Source of the DNA: Sphaerolaimus hirsutus
Taxonomy: Eukaryota > Nematoda > Chromadorea > Monhysterida > Sphaerolaimidae
Direction of reading: 5' to 3'
Assembly: GCA_964036195.1 (NCBI GenBank)
Contig: OZ038459.1
Location: 8,491,206-8,555,205 of the forward strand
Length of the DNA: 64,000 nt
Shown here: one piece after another, positions 10,891-23,035 of the stretch
How positions within the stretch are numbered: position 1 is the stretch's first letter
Layout: every line of letters starts with the position of its first letter
The notes under the pieces: model-generated
Seen by the model: only the letters and a program-made list of their open reading frames with translations
Told to the model about the DNA's origin: nothing
The model's database searches: none
Made by a program: the position numbers and the translations under genes

Positions 10891-11812
10891 ATACGGTACT
10901 AGTCTATGTGTAGTTGCGATGTAAATTGACATCAATAAATATATCATGTACCTTGCATACATGATGTACCTTAGTTCAGACGGGGGGTATTTCGAGGGGG
11001 GGGTATTTTTTTCCTCAGCTCGAAAACACCTGAGGGTATTTCGAGGGGGGTTAATTCAAGGGGGTATTTCGAGGGGGGTTACTTCAAGGGGGGTATTTCG
11101 AGGAAATTTGAGCGGATGATAAATTTTTGAGACTAGCAGTCAAATAGAATTTGATACGTAGAATATTGTCTGAATAGCTGTAGAAGTTTTTTTAATGTTT
11201 TTTTCTCTTCAGAAAGTTGTTTTTTGATTGATATATAATCATTTTTCTGAAAAATCCGCCATTCGTTGCAATCCGTTTTTCCGATGCCCTAATTATTGCA
11301 CGGTACGGTAGTGAGAATTTGGGTGAGTAGATTTGGTTTATTGTGATTTGAACATTGAACCCTGCGTGATCGTCTCTAGCTATGGGGCCGACTAGGTATT
11401 TACCGTATTTCCTTGAAATAACTACAGGGGGTTTATTTTTCACCAGCTCACTCGGACCTGTGTGTATTGAGGCGAGGAGAGGTTCATGTTCCCACTTTTC
11501 ATGAAAGCTCACAACACTCGGGGTATTTCGAGGGAGGTTGTTTTTCCTATGTATTTACTTCACTCAGAACTAGGGCTATTTCGCGGTCGCTCAATTCTAG
11601 GAAATACGGTACTTTCGTAGGTTATGCATATGTACAGTATTTACGTGCGTACCGACCGCAGTTTGTCGGTGTTGCAAAACAAAAACGCGTCTAAATACAG
11701 TCTGCGCCGCTAATTTCATCAGTGATAAGCGGCGGCAAATGATGTGTTTGTTTATTATGTTCATTATGTTGTCGTATACTTGGCACCGGCTGCTCAAAAC
11801 GCCACAATAAAA

Positions 11813-14800
11813 ATGGATAAAGCGTTGGCTGAAGAAAACCGAGAAAATGAAACTGACAAACTGAAACCGGAGCAGGAAATAGCGAAAGTTGACGATGCTG
11901 AAGAGGAAGTAGATCACAGATGCGGGCTGTTCGGGTGTGTCACTTGATGAACTTGAGTTTTAGAGCTTTAGTTTACCATATTTCCTCGAAGTACCAAATT
12001 GACCCCCCCTCGAAATGACCCCAAGTCTTTTCGAGCTGAGCAAAAAATAACCCCCTCGAAATACCCCCCCGTCTGGGATGATGTATTCATTGCCGCCAGT
12101 TTGCATCGCAGCTACACATAGTAAATATTTGGTGTACCTAGTGATGTAAATACGTTCATAAATCAAATAAATATCCTATTTAGTCACATTAATTAGCGGT
12201 TTTGGGTATTTTTGTAACAGCGTATTCTTTACCACGAATTTCACGAAAATTTCTGACGAAACAAACAAACTCCCCCTCGAATAAGCCCCCACCCTCGAAA
12301 TACCCCCTCAAAATTTTCACTCTAAAAAACCCCCTGGGGGTATTTCGAGCAAATACGGTAGCTTTTAACTCCAACGTCGCCACTCTACCAGCTGCCACCC
12401 TGCGTCGCTGCAACGATGCAACACTGCGCGCTGGCTCCTTCTCATGATGAGCATGTCGTTCTTCGCGCGCGTGGTCATGTTCGGCACGCTCACCGCCACG
12501 ATCACGACGCTCGAGCGCAGGTTCGGGTTGAGCAGCGTGCACATCGGGCTGATTCGATCCAGCAGCAAGGCCGTTCGACTGCTGCTCATTATACCGATAT
12601 CGCACATGGCTAACGTTGGTGTGTTGGTTGCTTTTGGCTAATCGACAAAGTGTAGCTTGTGTGTTACGTTGGAGGTGCCCACTTTTAAGTTGATAACTCC
12701 AAAATTTCTAAAATCGGGTTGAGCATGGAAACAACATGTAGAATTGGCCCTACACATTACTCGCCATTATTCGCATTTTTTCAACGCCACTCATCTTTTC
12801 CCAAAGAGTCACACTTCGACACATTGACAAAAAGGAACAACTTTCAAAAAAAAATCTCCAGCAAGAAGTCGAAAACGCCATGCTATATCCAGTCAAAAGT
12901 CCACTCCACAAATTTGACATTTTTAAATCAACATTTGGAAATATATGATATTCAGCGCGTGCGCCCTATCGACACACATCACACCGGCAAAGTATTGGAA
13001 ATGAAACTAAAAAGCCATTTTCTCAAAACCATTTTTTAAGTTATCGACTTTTATAACTAGGTAGTAATCTCACTCACCCCACCAACAAGGTCACAAGGGC
13101 CGGTGGATCGGCATGGGCTGCATGCTGATGACCGTCGGCGCGCTAGTGATGGTCTCAGCTCAGTTCGTCACCCCCTCGCCCGACATGCTCGTGCTTCAAG
13201 CCAGGGCCAGGGCAAAGGCGGACAACGCGGGCGCGCTGGTGCCAATCCCAGACTCTGTGAAGTGCCCTGTCGAATGGAAAATGTCATGCAAAGTGTCAAC
13301 AGTCACGTAAAATGCCCTGCAAAATGGCAACCGAGTTGCCATTTTGCAGGGCATTTTACATGACTTTTGACACTTTGCATGACATTTTACATTTTACACG
13401 GCATTTACCGGGTCTGGGACTGCCCCCTGGACGACCCGCTGGCCATGTGCGAGCCGCGCGGCGCCAACGACAGCTCGTTGAGCGACTCGGGCGAGCCCAT
13501 CGACCACTTAACCGCCACTCAGTGGCTCCTGCCTTTGGTGCTGCTCATGTGCGGCAGCATGTGCATCGGGCTCGCTACGATTCCAATGTCGGCCGTGGGG
13601 ACGCTCTACATCGACGAGAATGTCACGCAGAATGCGTCGCCGGCGTACGTGGGTGAGCGAGCGTATCATTTCGCTTAACACTATTGGTGGAAAAGAGCCA
13701 TGGCGCTAGGTGCCATTTTCTCACGCGCCATTGGCGCTTGGCGCTGGGGTCCAGAAAAGCGCCCTGGCACTTTTGGCGCTTGGCGCCTATGGTCTGGCGC
13801 TCTTTCCATCACTACTTAACACCGATATCCACCATCTACAAATCCAAAATCACACCAAGCCGTCTACCACTCTGTGGGCGTGGTGGGCAACGTGTTCGGC
13901 TACGTGCTGACGGCGGCGTGTCTGCGCATCCACGCCGACTTCCTGCTGGTGGACACGGCCAAGCTGGACGTGACCGGGCCGGACGACGACCGATGGGTGG
14001 GCGCCTGGTGGCTGGCCATGCTCATTGGCGCGCTGCCAGTGGCCGTGTGCGCCCTGCCGCTGTTTTGCTTTCCTGGAACGCTGCCTGGTATGCGGATGTA
14101 AATAATACCGTATTTGGTTGAATCATTCTCCACTTGAAAAATTCCCCCTTGAATAATTCCCCGCTGTTACTCGAGTGAGGAAAAAACAATTCCCTCGTGA
14201 ATAATCCCCCCGTTAAGGCATATGATCAAGTTTTTTTGTCCAATTTGAACAGAAATGGCATCTTACTTTGTAAATAAAGCGTTAAATGACATGATATAAA
14301 ATACCTAAATATTCTTAAGAATTTTGACGAAATTAAAATTGCACCCCTTGAATCATCCCCCCGTCAAAAAATTCTGACGAAAAATAATTCCCCAGGGAAA
14401 TTTTTCTAGCAAATACAGTAAGTGCACTTGCCCAATTTGGAAGCATGGCCCCCCTCATGCGGTTCTCTGTAGAAAATTGTCTCAGAAACGGCTCGGCTAC
14501 GCGCAAAGGACAGGCCCATGACCCATGGACAATCATCGCGAGATTCGAACTTTAAACTGAGCTGGGCCACGCTACACAAACAGATATTGGTTAGTGATCG
14601 TGATTTTCCATAATTATTTGAATTTATAAATTAACAAAGATTGCACGGAGCATTAACACGCCCAATGCAGGTGCTTTTTAAAATACCATTCTACACGATT
14701 ACTGTATTTGTGCACATCTTCTTTTCAATCTTCTTCAGTGGCTTTTTCATGCTTTTCCCAAAAATCATGGAGAATTTTTTCAACTTCTCGCCATCAGTTG

Positions 14801-17800
14801 CATCTCTGGTTGCAGGTACGTTGCAACGTTGACGTTTATTCAATCGTATTCGATATACGTTTATCACAAGCAATCGTTTTTTTTGGCACACAGGCCTATT
14901 GTTCACGCCAGTGTTTGTCATCAGCAACGTGGTAGGTGGATTCATCTTGCGGCGGCTAAAATTCAACGTAATTCAGGTGACATAACGTAAAAAATTTGTA
15001 CAAACTCAAATCACATGGACCCAAGTTTATGCTGCCACATCACGGCACGCAGAACTTCCGCTACGTGTTGGCGCTGCAGCTCGTCCACCTGGTGGGGCTG
15101 ACCGCGCTGACGCAATGGTGCCCGGGGCCTCGCTACGCCGGCGTCACGGTCGGATACATGACCGATGCACGGTGAGGGATCGATATGTCAAGTCGGGGCC
15201 AATTCCGCAAAAAGTGAAGTGAAAAGTCAGGTGGAAAGTGAAGTGGAGAGTGAAGTGAAAAATATAGACGAAAAGGATGAATTCTGACTTAGAAAGCATC
15301 GTGTCTGATGATGCTTATGATGGTTTAGTGGGAAACGTGCCGATTTTTCGCTTGCGTTGGAACTTTGGAATTGAAAATGTTACCTTATTGAAAAAACATC
15401 ACTTCAAAATTTCACTTCACTTTTTGCGGAGTTGGCACCTGCACCGCCTATTTATGCTGCGATTACAGCTCGGGCGTAAAATTGACCGGGCGTAAAATTG
15501 ATTTTGGGCGTAAAATAAATTACAGATGAATGGATAAAGATACGACGTTGTCATTTCAGTCAAAGAAAGCGCACATGCAGATGTTGCTTGTGTCCAAAGC
15601 TCATCAGTGTATTTTAATTGTACTAGAAGTTATGAATTTTGGCGCAAATTTGTTTTATTTTACGCCCTAATTTGACAACTTACAGCGCATTATTGGAAAA
15701 ATTGTGTTAAAATTCATAACTTCTAGTACGATTAAAATAAACTCATGAGCTTTGGAGACAAGAAATGTCTCCATCTAAGCTTTCTTTGACTGAAATAACA
15801 ATGTCGTATCTTTATCCATTCATCTGTAATTTATTTTACGCCCAAAATCAGTTTTGCGCCCGGTCAATTTTACGCCCGAGCTGTAATCGCAGCATTAGCG
15901 GAAAATACAAAACGACCTCAACCCAGACCCTACAACACATCGACACTATCACAATGCAATCTCGACTGCCAGTGCGGCGACTACTTCAAACCGGTGTGCA
16001 ACGAGCAGCTGCGAGTGTCTTACTACTCGCCGTGCCACGCCGGCTGCAGCGGCACTTACACCGTGCCCGATGTAGACGAGACGGATGGGGAGAAGAGTTT
16101 CTGGTCAAACTGTACTTGCTTCGATCAGGTGCTAATCCCGGGCATTGTAAAGTGACCTGTAAAATGTCAAATGCCATGTAAAGTGTCAAAAGTCATGTAA
16201 AATGCCCTGCAAAACGGCAGCTCGGTTGCAGGGCGCTTTACATGACTTTAGACACTTTGCATGACATTTGACATTCTACAGAGCAGTTCACAGGGTCTGG
16301 GACTGCCCCCAGAGAGTGCGCACGCTGGGCGAGACCTTTGGAAACGCGTCTATGGTGCTGGAGGAAGGAAATTGCGCGCACACTTGTCACAAAGTGTACA
16401 TTTTCATAGCCATCAGCGTGGTGGTCACGTTCGTGACGAGCCTGGCCACGCCGTCAATGATCCAGCTGAATTTAAGGTTCGAAAGAATGGTGGAAGTTCA
16501 TCGAACCGTATTTTGAAGATGCACCAGAAATCCAAGCGGTGGCGAACCCATGCGTACCGTATTTCCTCGAAATACGCACCGGGGTTTATTTTTCATGGTG
16601 GAAATTTTGAGGGGGTTAAACGAGGAGGTATTTCGATTTGATTGTACGGTCCCAATGAAGCAACGGAAGTTGCTTTAAGCCTGCGATCATGGTTCAAATG
16701 GAACGAGGTTCTCGGGACCAAGACCGCCTTACAATTAATGGCTCTCAATTATGATTTGCACTGCAAAGTCTCTATGTCTATGTATTAGGGGCTCGGTTTC
16801 AGGTATCATTATCATGTGAAATGGCAAGTGCCACACAAAATCAGACTTATCTGTCGTACAGGAAATTTGACATTTTGCATGTCATGTTAAATAAAGGGCA
16901 AGGGACAGGGGACCGGACTAGTTCTCGTAGTTTTTCATCATTTACACACGTTAAAAATGTCAAGGACAAAGGCATAAATTTTGGAAAAATGTTGACCATT
17001 CAGAATCATTCCGATGCATTTGCGCGCAGTGGGTCGGGCCATCACGAAAACAACGCGCACTATAGGTAAGTATTTTTTTAAAAATATTTATATTTTCACA
17101 AAAAACCCCAATCGCCCAGTTTTCGGTACTACCTAGAGAAAATCCCTGTCAAGCAGCGAGCTCAGGTGTTTACGTTTTTATGTCGGCCGGTATCAATTTC
17201 ATGCGCGGCCGGGCCGTCACGTGCAGCTGAGCGGCCAGTCTATTTCACATGAGCAAGATAATAGGGGCAAAAGCATTTCCTTTTGTCGAATCGGCTCACA
17301 CGGGCGCGCTCCTAGAGCGGCACATTCATTGGCCTGTCATGTTATTTATGCACTTGAATTGCAGTGGGCCGAGCACTAAGCATGGGAAACTACCCGGCTA
17401 TTTAATAGACGCGGCGTGCATGAAATGGTCAAGTTGTGATAAGCCGAGTGCGAATTGCGCCGCTTCTCAGCGCAAATCCATCACCAGGGATTTAACATGA
17501 ACGAACTGAAAGAAATAAGACATTGGCGGCACGCACACCAGTTGGCAAGCTTAAAGTTGACAAGTTGCGCACTTATCATTTAGACTTTGGTGCTAGCGCC
17601 AAAGCAAAGCCATACTCATGCTGCTTCAGTGCCGGCACCAAAATTTATAACTTTTCAGTACACAACTGAACGCAATCCGTCAACTAGTACGCGGGTCGCC
17701 GCTACATCCAAACACGTGCCAAAAGCAACCGTCAACCCCGCTCGCAGGTTCCATCCCCGGCGCGCTGTTCAGCGGCTGGCTGCTCGACCAGCTGTGCGTG

Positions 17801-19745
17801 CTGTGGAACGGACGGGGCCGCTGCGTCCGCTACGACGTGCACGCGCTCGCTTATTACCTGCTGGCTTTAGGTTCGTCAGACGTGTGGTTGTCTTTTCCGG
17901 GGCAAATGATGCATTTGTAGTTGGACAGCTATAACCGGCACTGGATGTCCAGCGAGCACAACAGTACGGGGGGCACTGTTCACGTGGCCAGCGCACAAGA
18001 CGATTATCATTAAGACATATAAATAGCAACTCAGGGGTCTCCAAGATTTTGGCCTTCGCGGAGGCTGGATAGATAGCAAATAGCTCCTCCGGAGGGATAC
18101 ATAGCTGAAAATTTTTCTGGGGGGGGGGGCTTGCGGGGGAAAATTATATAGGCTTTTTCAAGCATAGAAGGCAAAAATGGGAAAAATCGCTAAAAACAGG
18201 TTAAAAGTAGCTAAATAGGCTAAAATGGCTAAAAATGGGTATATAAACATGTGCATAGGCGAAAGCCGCAATTTTGATGGTGAAAAACTATTAGACCCCG
18301 TTTACACGGATTTTTTTGTGACGACTCGACAACAATAAAACGTTCAATAAGTTGAGTAAAAAGGTTCCATATTCATTAGAAAAAGTGGTCAAGTATACCT
18401 TCTACCTAAGCGAATATGCAGGCCAAATTGCAGACTGTTGCTTGTAGCTCAAGATTTATAACGTTCAAAAAAAGTTTGCTATTGTCGCTGGCTGTCGGAG
18501 ACAGTCCGACAACTGCAAAAGTTTTCAAACGCCTTTAACTCATGAGCTACAAGCACGATTGTGCAATTTGACATGCATATTCGCCTAGGTAAGATGTATA
18601 ATTGACCACTTTTTCTCATAAATATGGAACATTTTTACTCAACGTATTGAACGTTTTTTTTTGTCGAGTCGTCACAAAAAATCCGTGTAAACGGGGTCGC
18701 AAAAGGTACGAAAATTAGCGATTTTGAGCGAAAATTGGGGCGAAATTTCTCAAAAAACGCTCCAGATAGGTACATGCTGGCCGATTTGGGGGATAGATAG
18801 GCAAAAAATGTTTCCTCTGGGATGGATAGATATTTAGCTGAGCGGCCTCCGGGATAGATAGCTGGGAGATTGGGGGGGGGGCAGCCCCCCCCCCTAGGAG
18901 ACCCCTGTAGCAACTTTTTTATCACAAACGGCGGATGAGTACCCCGGGCGAACCAAGAATACAAGCTCGAGTAACTGAGCCTAAAAGTCCAAGCCTAAAA
19001 GTACGGCACATTGGCGCTGCACACACTAGTTTACAAACGGTACATTAAGAATTTGGTTGACTCGTTTTTCAGCTTCTGCGCTTAAGAATGAGCTGTTCGT
19101 CAACTACAGTTGATGGAGATTAAAAATAACACATTCCAGTAAACTCAGATGCGCTGAGAAGCTGAAAAATGAGTTTACCTAAATCTTAGTTTACCGTTCG
19201 TAAACTAGTGTGTGCAGCGCCATAACAACTCGGTTTGATTTCGAACTTGTCCGACGAGGACGTTTTTCGCTGATGGTGAACGATGGCGCTGCAGATTCTA
19301 GAAAAGCAGAATGAAGCACTGGTAGCGCCTGCCTACGATCACAACTAGTGATGGTAAAGCGCCATGGCGCTATTTTGCTGTGGCGCCACACCCATAAAAG
19401 CGCCATGGCGCTTGGCGCTATTTTTGCCTGGAACAAAATGCCTGGCGCTGGCGCTTGGCGCGATTCTGCTCTGGCGCCATGGCGCTTGGAGCCAAAGTCC
19501 TGGCGCTTTTTCCATCACTATTCACAACATACACCTATCTGTGTCTACAAATCGACGCAGGCATGTTGTCGACAACGACATCAGTGGTGGTCAACATCAT
19601 CAACATGGTGCTGTACAAGCCTCCCATAAACACCACCGCCGCTGAGGCAAATGGCAACACGCAGACAGAGCAACAACAACTGGAACTGGAAGGCTTGATT
19701 ACTAGACCGCAAGTGATGGAGCAGAAAATCGAGCAGTATGAATAG
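11813..19745 (+). CDS. Organic anion transporter, SLCO/OATP family
   Basis: Fourteen exons stay in phase: 11813-11934, 12392-12620, 13098-13238, 13430-13652, 13860-14087, 14486-14589, 14671-14815, 14894-14976, 15026-15171, 15927-16128, 16313-16476, 17004-17065, 17748-17870, 19561-19745 (TAG), about 718 aa, the family's usual size. OATPs are 12-pass plasma-membrane uniporters of amphipathic anions. Exon 5 holds the family signature as DRWVGAWWLAML (usual WWLGFL). Exon 10 holds the extracellular Kazal-like loop (CNLDCQCGDYFKPVC, then SPCHAGCSG and NCTCFDQ). Exon 13 has SIPGALFSGWLLDQLC and the following Cys pattern. The acidic, hydrophilic N terminus (MDKALAEENRENETDK) and Gln-rich C terminus are cytoplasmic. 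Introns 3 and 10 are introner-like elements. The exon 4 start is uncertain: the in-frame junction has TG instead of AG; the next AG (start 13454) would drop DDPLAMCE. The subfamily is not assigned. Confidence 0.93.
11975..12361. mobile_element. TACCGTATTT-family MITE filling SLCO intron 1
   Basis: Ends ACCATATTTCCTCGAAGTAC and TATTTCGAGCAAATACGGTA. The element occupies 387 of the 457 bp of intron 1 and ends 30 bp before the exon 2 acceptor, leaving little room for another branch site. Its boundaries do not coincide with the splice sites. Confidence 0.65.
13239..13429. mobile_element. Introner-like foldback = SLCO intron 3
   Basis: Exon 3 ends ...AGAL at 13238. The intron opens GTGCCAATCCCAGACTCTG and the element closes GGTCTGGGACTGCCCCCTG at 13429, after which the reading resumes in phase at DDPLAMCEPRG. 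The arms are complementary (TGGCAACCGAG/TTGCCATTTTGCAGGGC at the centre). Compared with the copies in SLCO intron 10 and gene-7 intron 5, the final AG is TG here. Either the acceptor is non-canonical, or the AG at 13452-13453 is used at the cost of eight residues, or the base is wrong. Confidence 0.8.
13682..13814. mobile_element. hAT-like MITE, GCGCCATGGCGC family
   Basis: Ends TATTGGTGGAAAAG and CTCTTTCCATCACTA with a perfect 8-bp duplication CTTAACAC (13674-13681 and 13815-13822). The interior iterates GCGCCATGGCGCTTGGCGC. It makes up most of SLCO intron 4. Confidence 0.8.
15193..15452. mobile_element. Foldback element, GGCCAATTCCGCAA termini
   Basis: The left arm starts GGGGCCAATTCCGCAAAAAG and the right arm ends CTTTTTGCGGAGTTGGCACC. 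The arms repeat AGTGAAGTG. It sits in SLCO intron 9 and belongs to the FIS1 intron 1 family by its ends. Confidence 0.6.
15456..15896. mobile_element. Long palindrome in SLCO intron 9
   Basis: Left arm GCTGCGATTACAGCTCGGGC and right arm GCCCGAGCTGTAATCGCAGC are perfect complements. The complementarity continues inward (GGGCGTAAAATTGA blocks and TCAAAGAAAGC against GCTTTCTTTGA). It ends 30 bp before exon 10. Confidence 0.75.
16129..16312. mobile_element. Introner-like foldback = SLCO intron 10
   Basis: The 184-bp intron opens directly with the element's left end (CAG|GTGCTAATCCCGGGC) and closes with its right end (GTCTGGGACTGCCCCCAG|AGAGTG). Both splice sites are canonical and the reading CTCFDQ|RVRTLGETF is in phase 0. 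The arms carry complementary AAATGTCAAATGCCATG and CATGACATTTGACATT blocks. This is the cleanest case of element equals intron. Confidence 0.88.
18032..18907. mobile_element. hAT-like element, CAGGGGTCTC termini
   Basis: Ends CAGGGGTCTCCAA and TAGGAGACCCCTG are flanked by a perfect 8-bp duplication TAGCAACT (18024-18031 and 18908-18915). The subterminal part repeats ATAGATAGC. A second foldback (18291-18699) is nested inside. It lies in SLCO intron 13. Degraded relatives occur around 28493-28698, 42801-42890 and 51530-51695. Confidence 0.85.
18291..18699. mobile_element. Foldback, GTTTACACGG/GACGACTCGAC family
   Basis: Left GACCCCGTTTACACGGATTT and right AAATCCGTGTAAACGGGGTC are perfect complements; the inner TGTGACGACTCGACAA is also repeated inverted. 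A second copy is at 54797-55204. Confidence 0.8.
19010..19222. mobile_element. CACACTAGTT foldback element
   Basis: Left GGCGCTGCACACACTAGTTT and right AAACTAGTGTGTGCAGCGCC are perfect complements, and inner blocks (AGCTTCTGCGC) pair as well. It lies in SLCO intron 13. Confidence 0.75.
19346..19520. mobile_element. hAT-like MITE, GCGCCATGGCGC family
   Basis: Ends TAGTGATGGTAAAGCGCC and GGCGCTTTTTCCATCACTA with near-perfect 8-bp flanks ATCACAAC and TTCACAAC. It ends 40 bp before the last SLCO exon. Related copies lie at about 3794-3980, 55452-55815 and 56280-56475. Confidence 0.75.
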
Positions 19746-20941
19746 CCTCACATTTGTAAACTGAATATAGCCCAGGTGTACTGGTACAGATGTTTTTTTT
19801 AGATTTTTATTTCAAAGGTTTTTTTCTGTGTAGTGAATATAACGATGTCTGTATACAAAAATGTACTTGTATCATGCCTTACATTGCACAGCAGGTAAAA
19901 TTCTTTTTGAAAAAAATCGACGCGAATGAATAAAATTGGGTTAAAAGCAATGGGAGGTAAAATAACTAGAATCAAAATAAATAAATAAATATTACCTAAT
20001 GTGGTGCGGACCATGGCAAAGGGTTCAGATCGGTCTTTTTGGAGTGGATCGGCAAAGAAGCACATCCAGTCACTAGTGACAGTGAATCACGAAACAGTAA
20101 CAGGACCCAGTAACATCAGAATATTATACAAAAAATGAGAAAATGAACCCAGTTGACATGTCCATGTATGACAATGGTGACCTCGTTCCGGGGGTTAGGT
20201 GAAAATAAAAAAATACGCTAATAAAAATACCACGGTTATGTTCGGGAATAAATAATGACGACCTTGGCAATTCATATTCGCTGAAAGATTTGACATAAAC
20301 CCCAGGTACCCTTTTGCTATACGATTCTCCGGAAATATACAGTCCATTAAAGCGCGCACAGCATAACCGAAAGCTGGCACTGATCCAAGCGAAATGTACT
20401 GGTCAAAAATTGTATAGCAAGTCACTCGAGTTTACCAGATAAATGGTGAACGTAAAAGTTGGTTGGCACTCCCAGCACATATTCAAATATAAGGAGTTCA
20501 AACGTATATTACAAATATCGCGCACGAAAAAATAATATCACACGAAAAAGGCATATGGCAACTGTGCCGCTACGCATTCTGTAAAATATCAAGTGCGGAC
20601 CAAAAACGAATCTACGGTGGAAAATGCAACTTGGAAGATGTTGTTAGATCGAAATGAAAAAAAACGGAATACGTTAATGATCCTCAATGTAAGCAATACA
20701 GAATACATTTAGTACTCGTGTACATGCAATTAGTCCATCCGAGTGTACATGTACCTGGAATAAAATGTTCAATTATCTATCAATTGTACAATTTCGCACG
20801 ATAAAACACTTGACAACCTCAAGTGTTTCCTAAATAACTTAGAAATCATATGGAATATGTAACAGCGCTCGCCACCAACACCAATTTTCAACGGCGGAAA
20901 CTCCCTGCGCATGTGAACTCTCAGCGCATCTAAGCTCTCAG

Positions 20942-21840
20942 TAGGGTTCAAACGATATCACTTTTCGATATCGATATTCGATATTTTTTCAAAATTTTCG
21001 ATATCGATATTCGATATTCGATATTTTTTCAAAATTTTCGATATCGATATTCGATAATTTTTCAAAATTTTCGATATCGATATTCGATACGATATGGACC
21101 CTCGATATCGATATTCGATTCTAAAAAATGGTCGATATTCGATATCGATATTTCGATATTTTCGATATTCGATATTTAGCTTTTGGTATAGCAAGGCATA
21201 TTTCAAGCAGCATATTGTATTTTCATATGGTTGCAAACATGGTTGATTATCTCTTTACTGAAAAGTACAATTGATTTTAACAAGGTTTACAATGGTCAGA
21301 ATGAGAAAATCAAAGAAAAAACATGACGAATCAAATTGTATCAGACAAACAAAAATTGGTAGATATTACAATTCATACTTTTAACCCAATTGTTTAAGGG
21401 CATGTTGGAAAAAAGCAGCATATCAGCATTTTCTGGCTTCAAATTTGAGGTAGGTAGTTCAGTAGGTATGTGGCCAAACCAAATACAAGAAATGTGGAGT
21501 AAGCACTCCAACAAAGATGACATTAAATACTTTACTTTTACTCATCAACTTAGATACTATAAGCAAATCAAATTAATCACAAATATCTCAAAACAAAAAT
21601 GATAATTTACTCAAGGACATTATACAGGTTCGATATATCGAAAATATGGTCGATATTCGATATCGATATTCGATATTTTTTCAAAATTTTTGATATCGAT
21701 ATTCGATATTTGATATTTTTTCAAAATTTTCGATATCGATATTCGATATTCAATATTTTTTCAAAATTTTCGATATCGATATTCGATATTAAAAAATGGT
21801 CGATATCCGATATTCGATACGATATATTGTTTGAACCCTA
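20942..21840. mobile_element. hAT-like element with TATCGATATTCGATA iterations
   Basis: Ends TAGGGTTCAAACGATAT and ATATTGTTTGAACCCTA with a perfect 8-bp duplication GCTCTCAG (20934-20941 and 21841-21848). Both subterminal blocks iterate GATATCGATATTCGATATT. The centre (about 21190-21600) is non-repetitive and contains a 70-codon frame (21390-21602) of unknown origin, possibly decayed transposase, unproven. Confidence 0.9.
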
Positions 21841-22335
21841 GCTCTCAGTGCATGTAATCAATCTACTGTCAGTGCATCTATGCACCCTATGGTGCTGTGA
21901 AGCTCATTACACCATTACTTGTGTAATGGGAACTTCTGTGTGGCACATGTTTCATACAAAGCAGCACTTTGTTATATATGTATGGTAAATGAGTGAAAAG
22001 AGTTGTGATTGAAGTGTTGAAAAATTGGAAGTACTGGATATCCTCAAATAACTCCCCCTGTTGGAATCTGGTATATCCCTGAACCCCCCACACCTTTAAA
22101 ACTGCCACTATGATAGTTAGAAAGGATGTTAGGTGAAATTAATACAATGAACTTGGATAAACCAAATAAAGCTATCCTGGGCTGCAAATGCAGTGCAGTA
22201 TGTGAAACAAACATCATAAACTAATAATATTAGCGACAACAAATACATAACGTAGTTTTGAGAAAAAATTAACTTCCCTTCAAAAACTCTGATAAAAAAT
22301 AGCTCTCTTGGCATCTTATTCGAGGATATATACAG

Positions 22336-23035
22336 TAGGGATGGCTGAAAAACGTGTGTGTTTTTCAACGACAGTTTTTAAAAGTTTTTTTAAAACTGTT
22401 TTTTTCCCTTCAAAAACAGGGTTTTATTAAAAAAAAACCTTTTTTTTCAAAAGCTCCCATATACGGTCATGAGTCAACAGATACAGGTAAATCAGACAGG
22501 TGACAGTATTTGTGATGTTATATATAGCCATAGAATGGCTTTAGAGCCATGGGATAGCATTATAAGTGGTGATTTCTGTCAAAAATATCTGTTTTATGTC
22601 TACTTACTATGGATATTGCCTTTTGTCAAACATTCGTGACTTCAAGTGATGTTGGGTGTGGAAAAGTGCTTTAATAAGGATATAAGAGCAGGCTAACACA
22701 TTGGCAGTGGTGTTTCACACTGTATAAGTATGTGGGGACACATTAGCTGTATATTATATACTACACTAACATATCATGGCTTATTATGACATAACCAGAC
22801 AAACAAATGGAACCTTTAACACTAAAAATGCTTGAAAAGCAATGAAAACCACCACAAATGGTAAAGTGCAGGTGAAATTGTGCACTTGCGCGCAAAAAAT
22901 TGCAAAATACCTTAGTGATTAGTACTAAAAATTTTGGCCAAGGTTTAAAAAAATGGTTTCAATTGTCAGGTTAAAAAATAAATAAAATGTTTTTTATTTA
23001 AAAAAACCTTTGAAAAAACCCCTTGGCCATCCCTA
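22336..23035. mobile_element. hAT-like element, TAGGGATGG termini
   Basis: Ends TAGGGATGGCTGAAAAACG and GCCATCCCTA with a perfect 8-bp duplication ATATACAG (22328-22335 and 23036-23043). The subterminal blocks are A/T-run iterations such as TTTTTAAAACTG. The central part resembles the centres of 31347-31893, 39086-40537 and 41106-41817. Confidence 0.88.

Larger units (their letters stand above)
6400..11812. other. Intergenic, FIS1 to SLCO
   Basis: No host exon was found. Contents in order: a short degenerate tandem array with GTGAATTTCACATG units (about 6790-6960), a LINE reverse-transcriptase remnant on the minus strand (7310-8266), a CACACTAGTT foldback (about 8466-8680), a hAT-like element (9758-10266), a composite TACCGTATTT region (10329-11106) with nested palindromes at 10523-10650 and 10650-10890, and another TACCGTATTT copy (11400-11611). 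Confidence 0.6.

Noticed and set aside
11935..12391. SLCO intron 1 as another introner, since a MITE fills most of it
   Set aside because: The MITE ends lie 40 bp and 30 bp from the splice sites and do not provide GT or AG; insertion in an existing intron is simpler.
13103..13363. Alternative frame through SLCO exon 3 and the element
   Set aside because: The other frame matches the OATP family; this one does not.
19348..19645. Overlapping frames through GCGCCATGGCGC repeats
   Set aside because: Low-complexity MITE sequence; only the part from 19561 is the last SLCO exon, in one frame.
21390..21602. 70-codon frame in the centre of a hAT-like element as a transposase
   Set aside because: No recognisable transposase motif; kept only as a note in the element entry.
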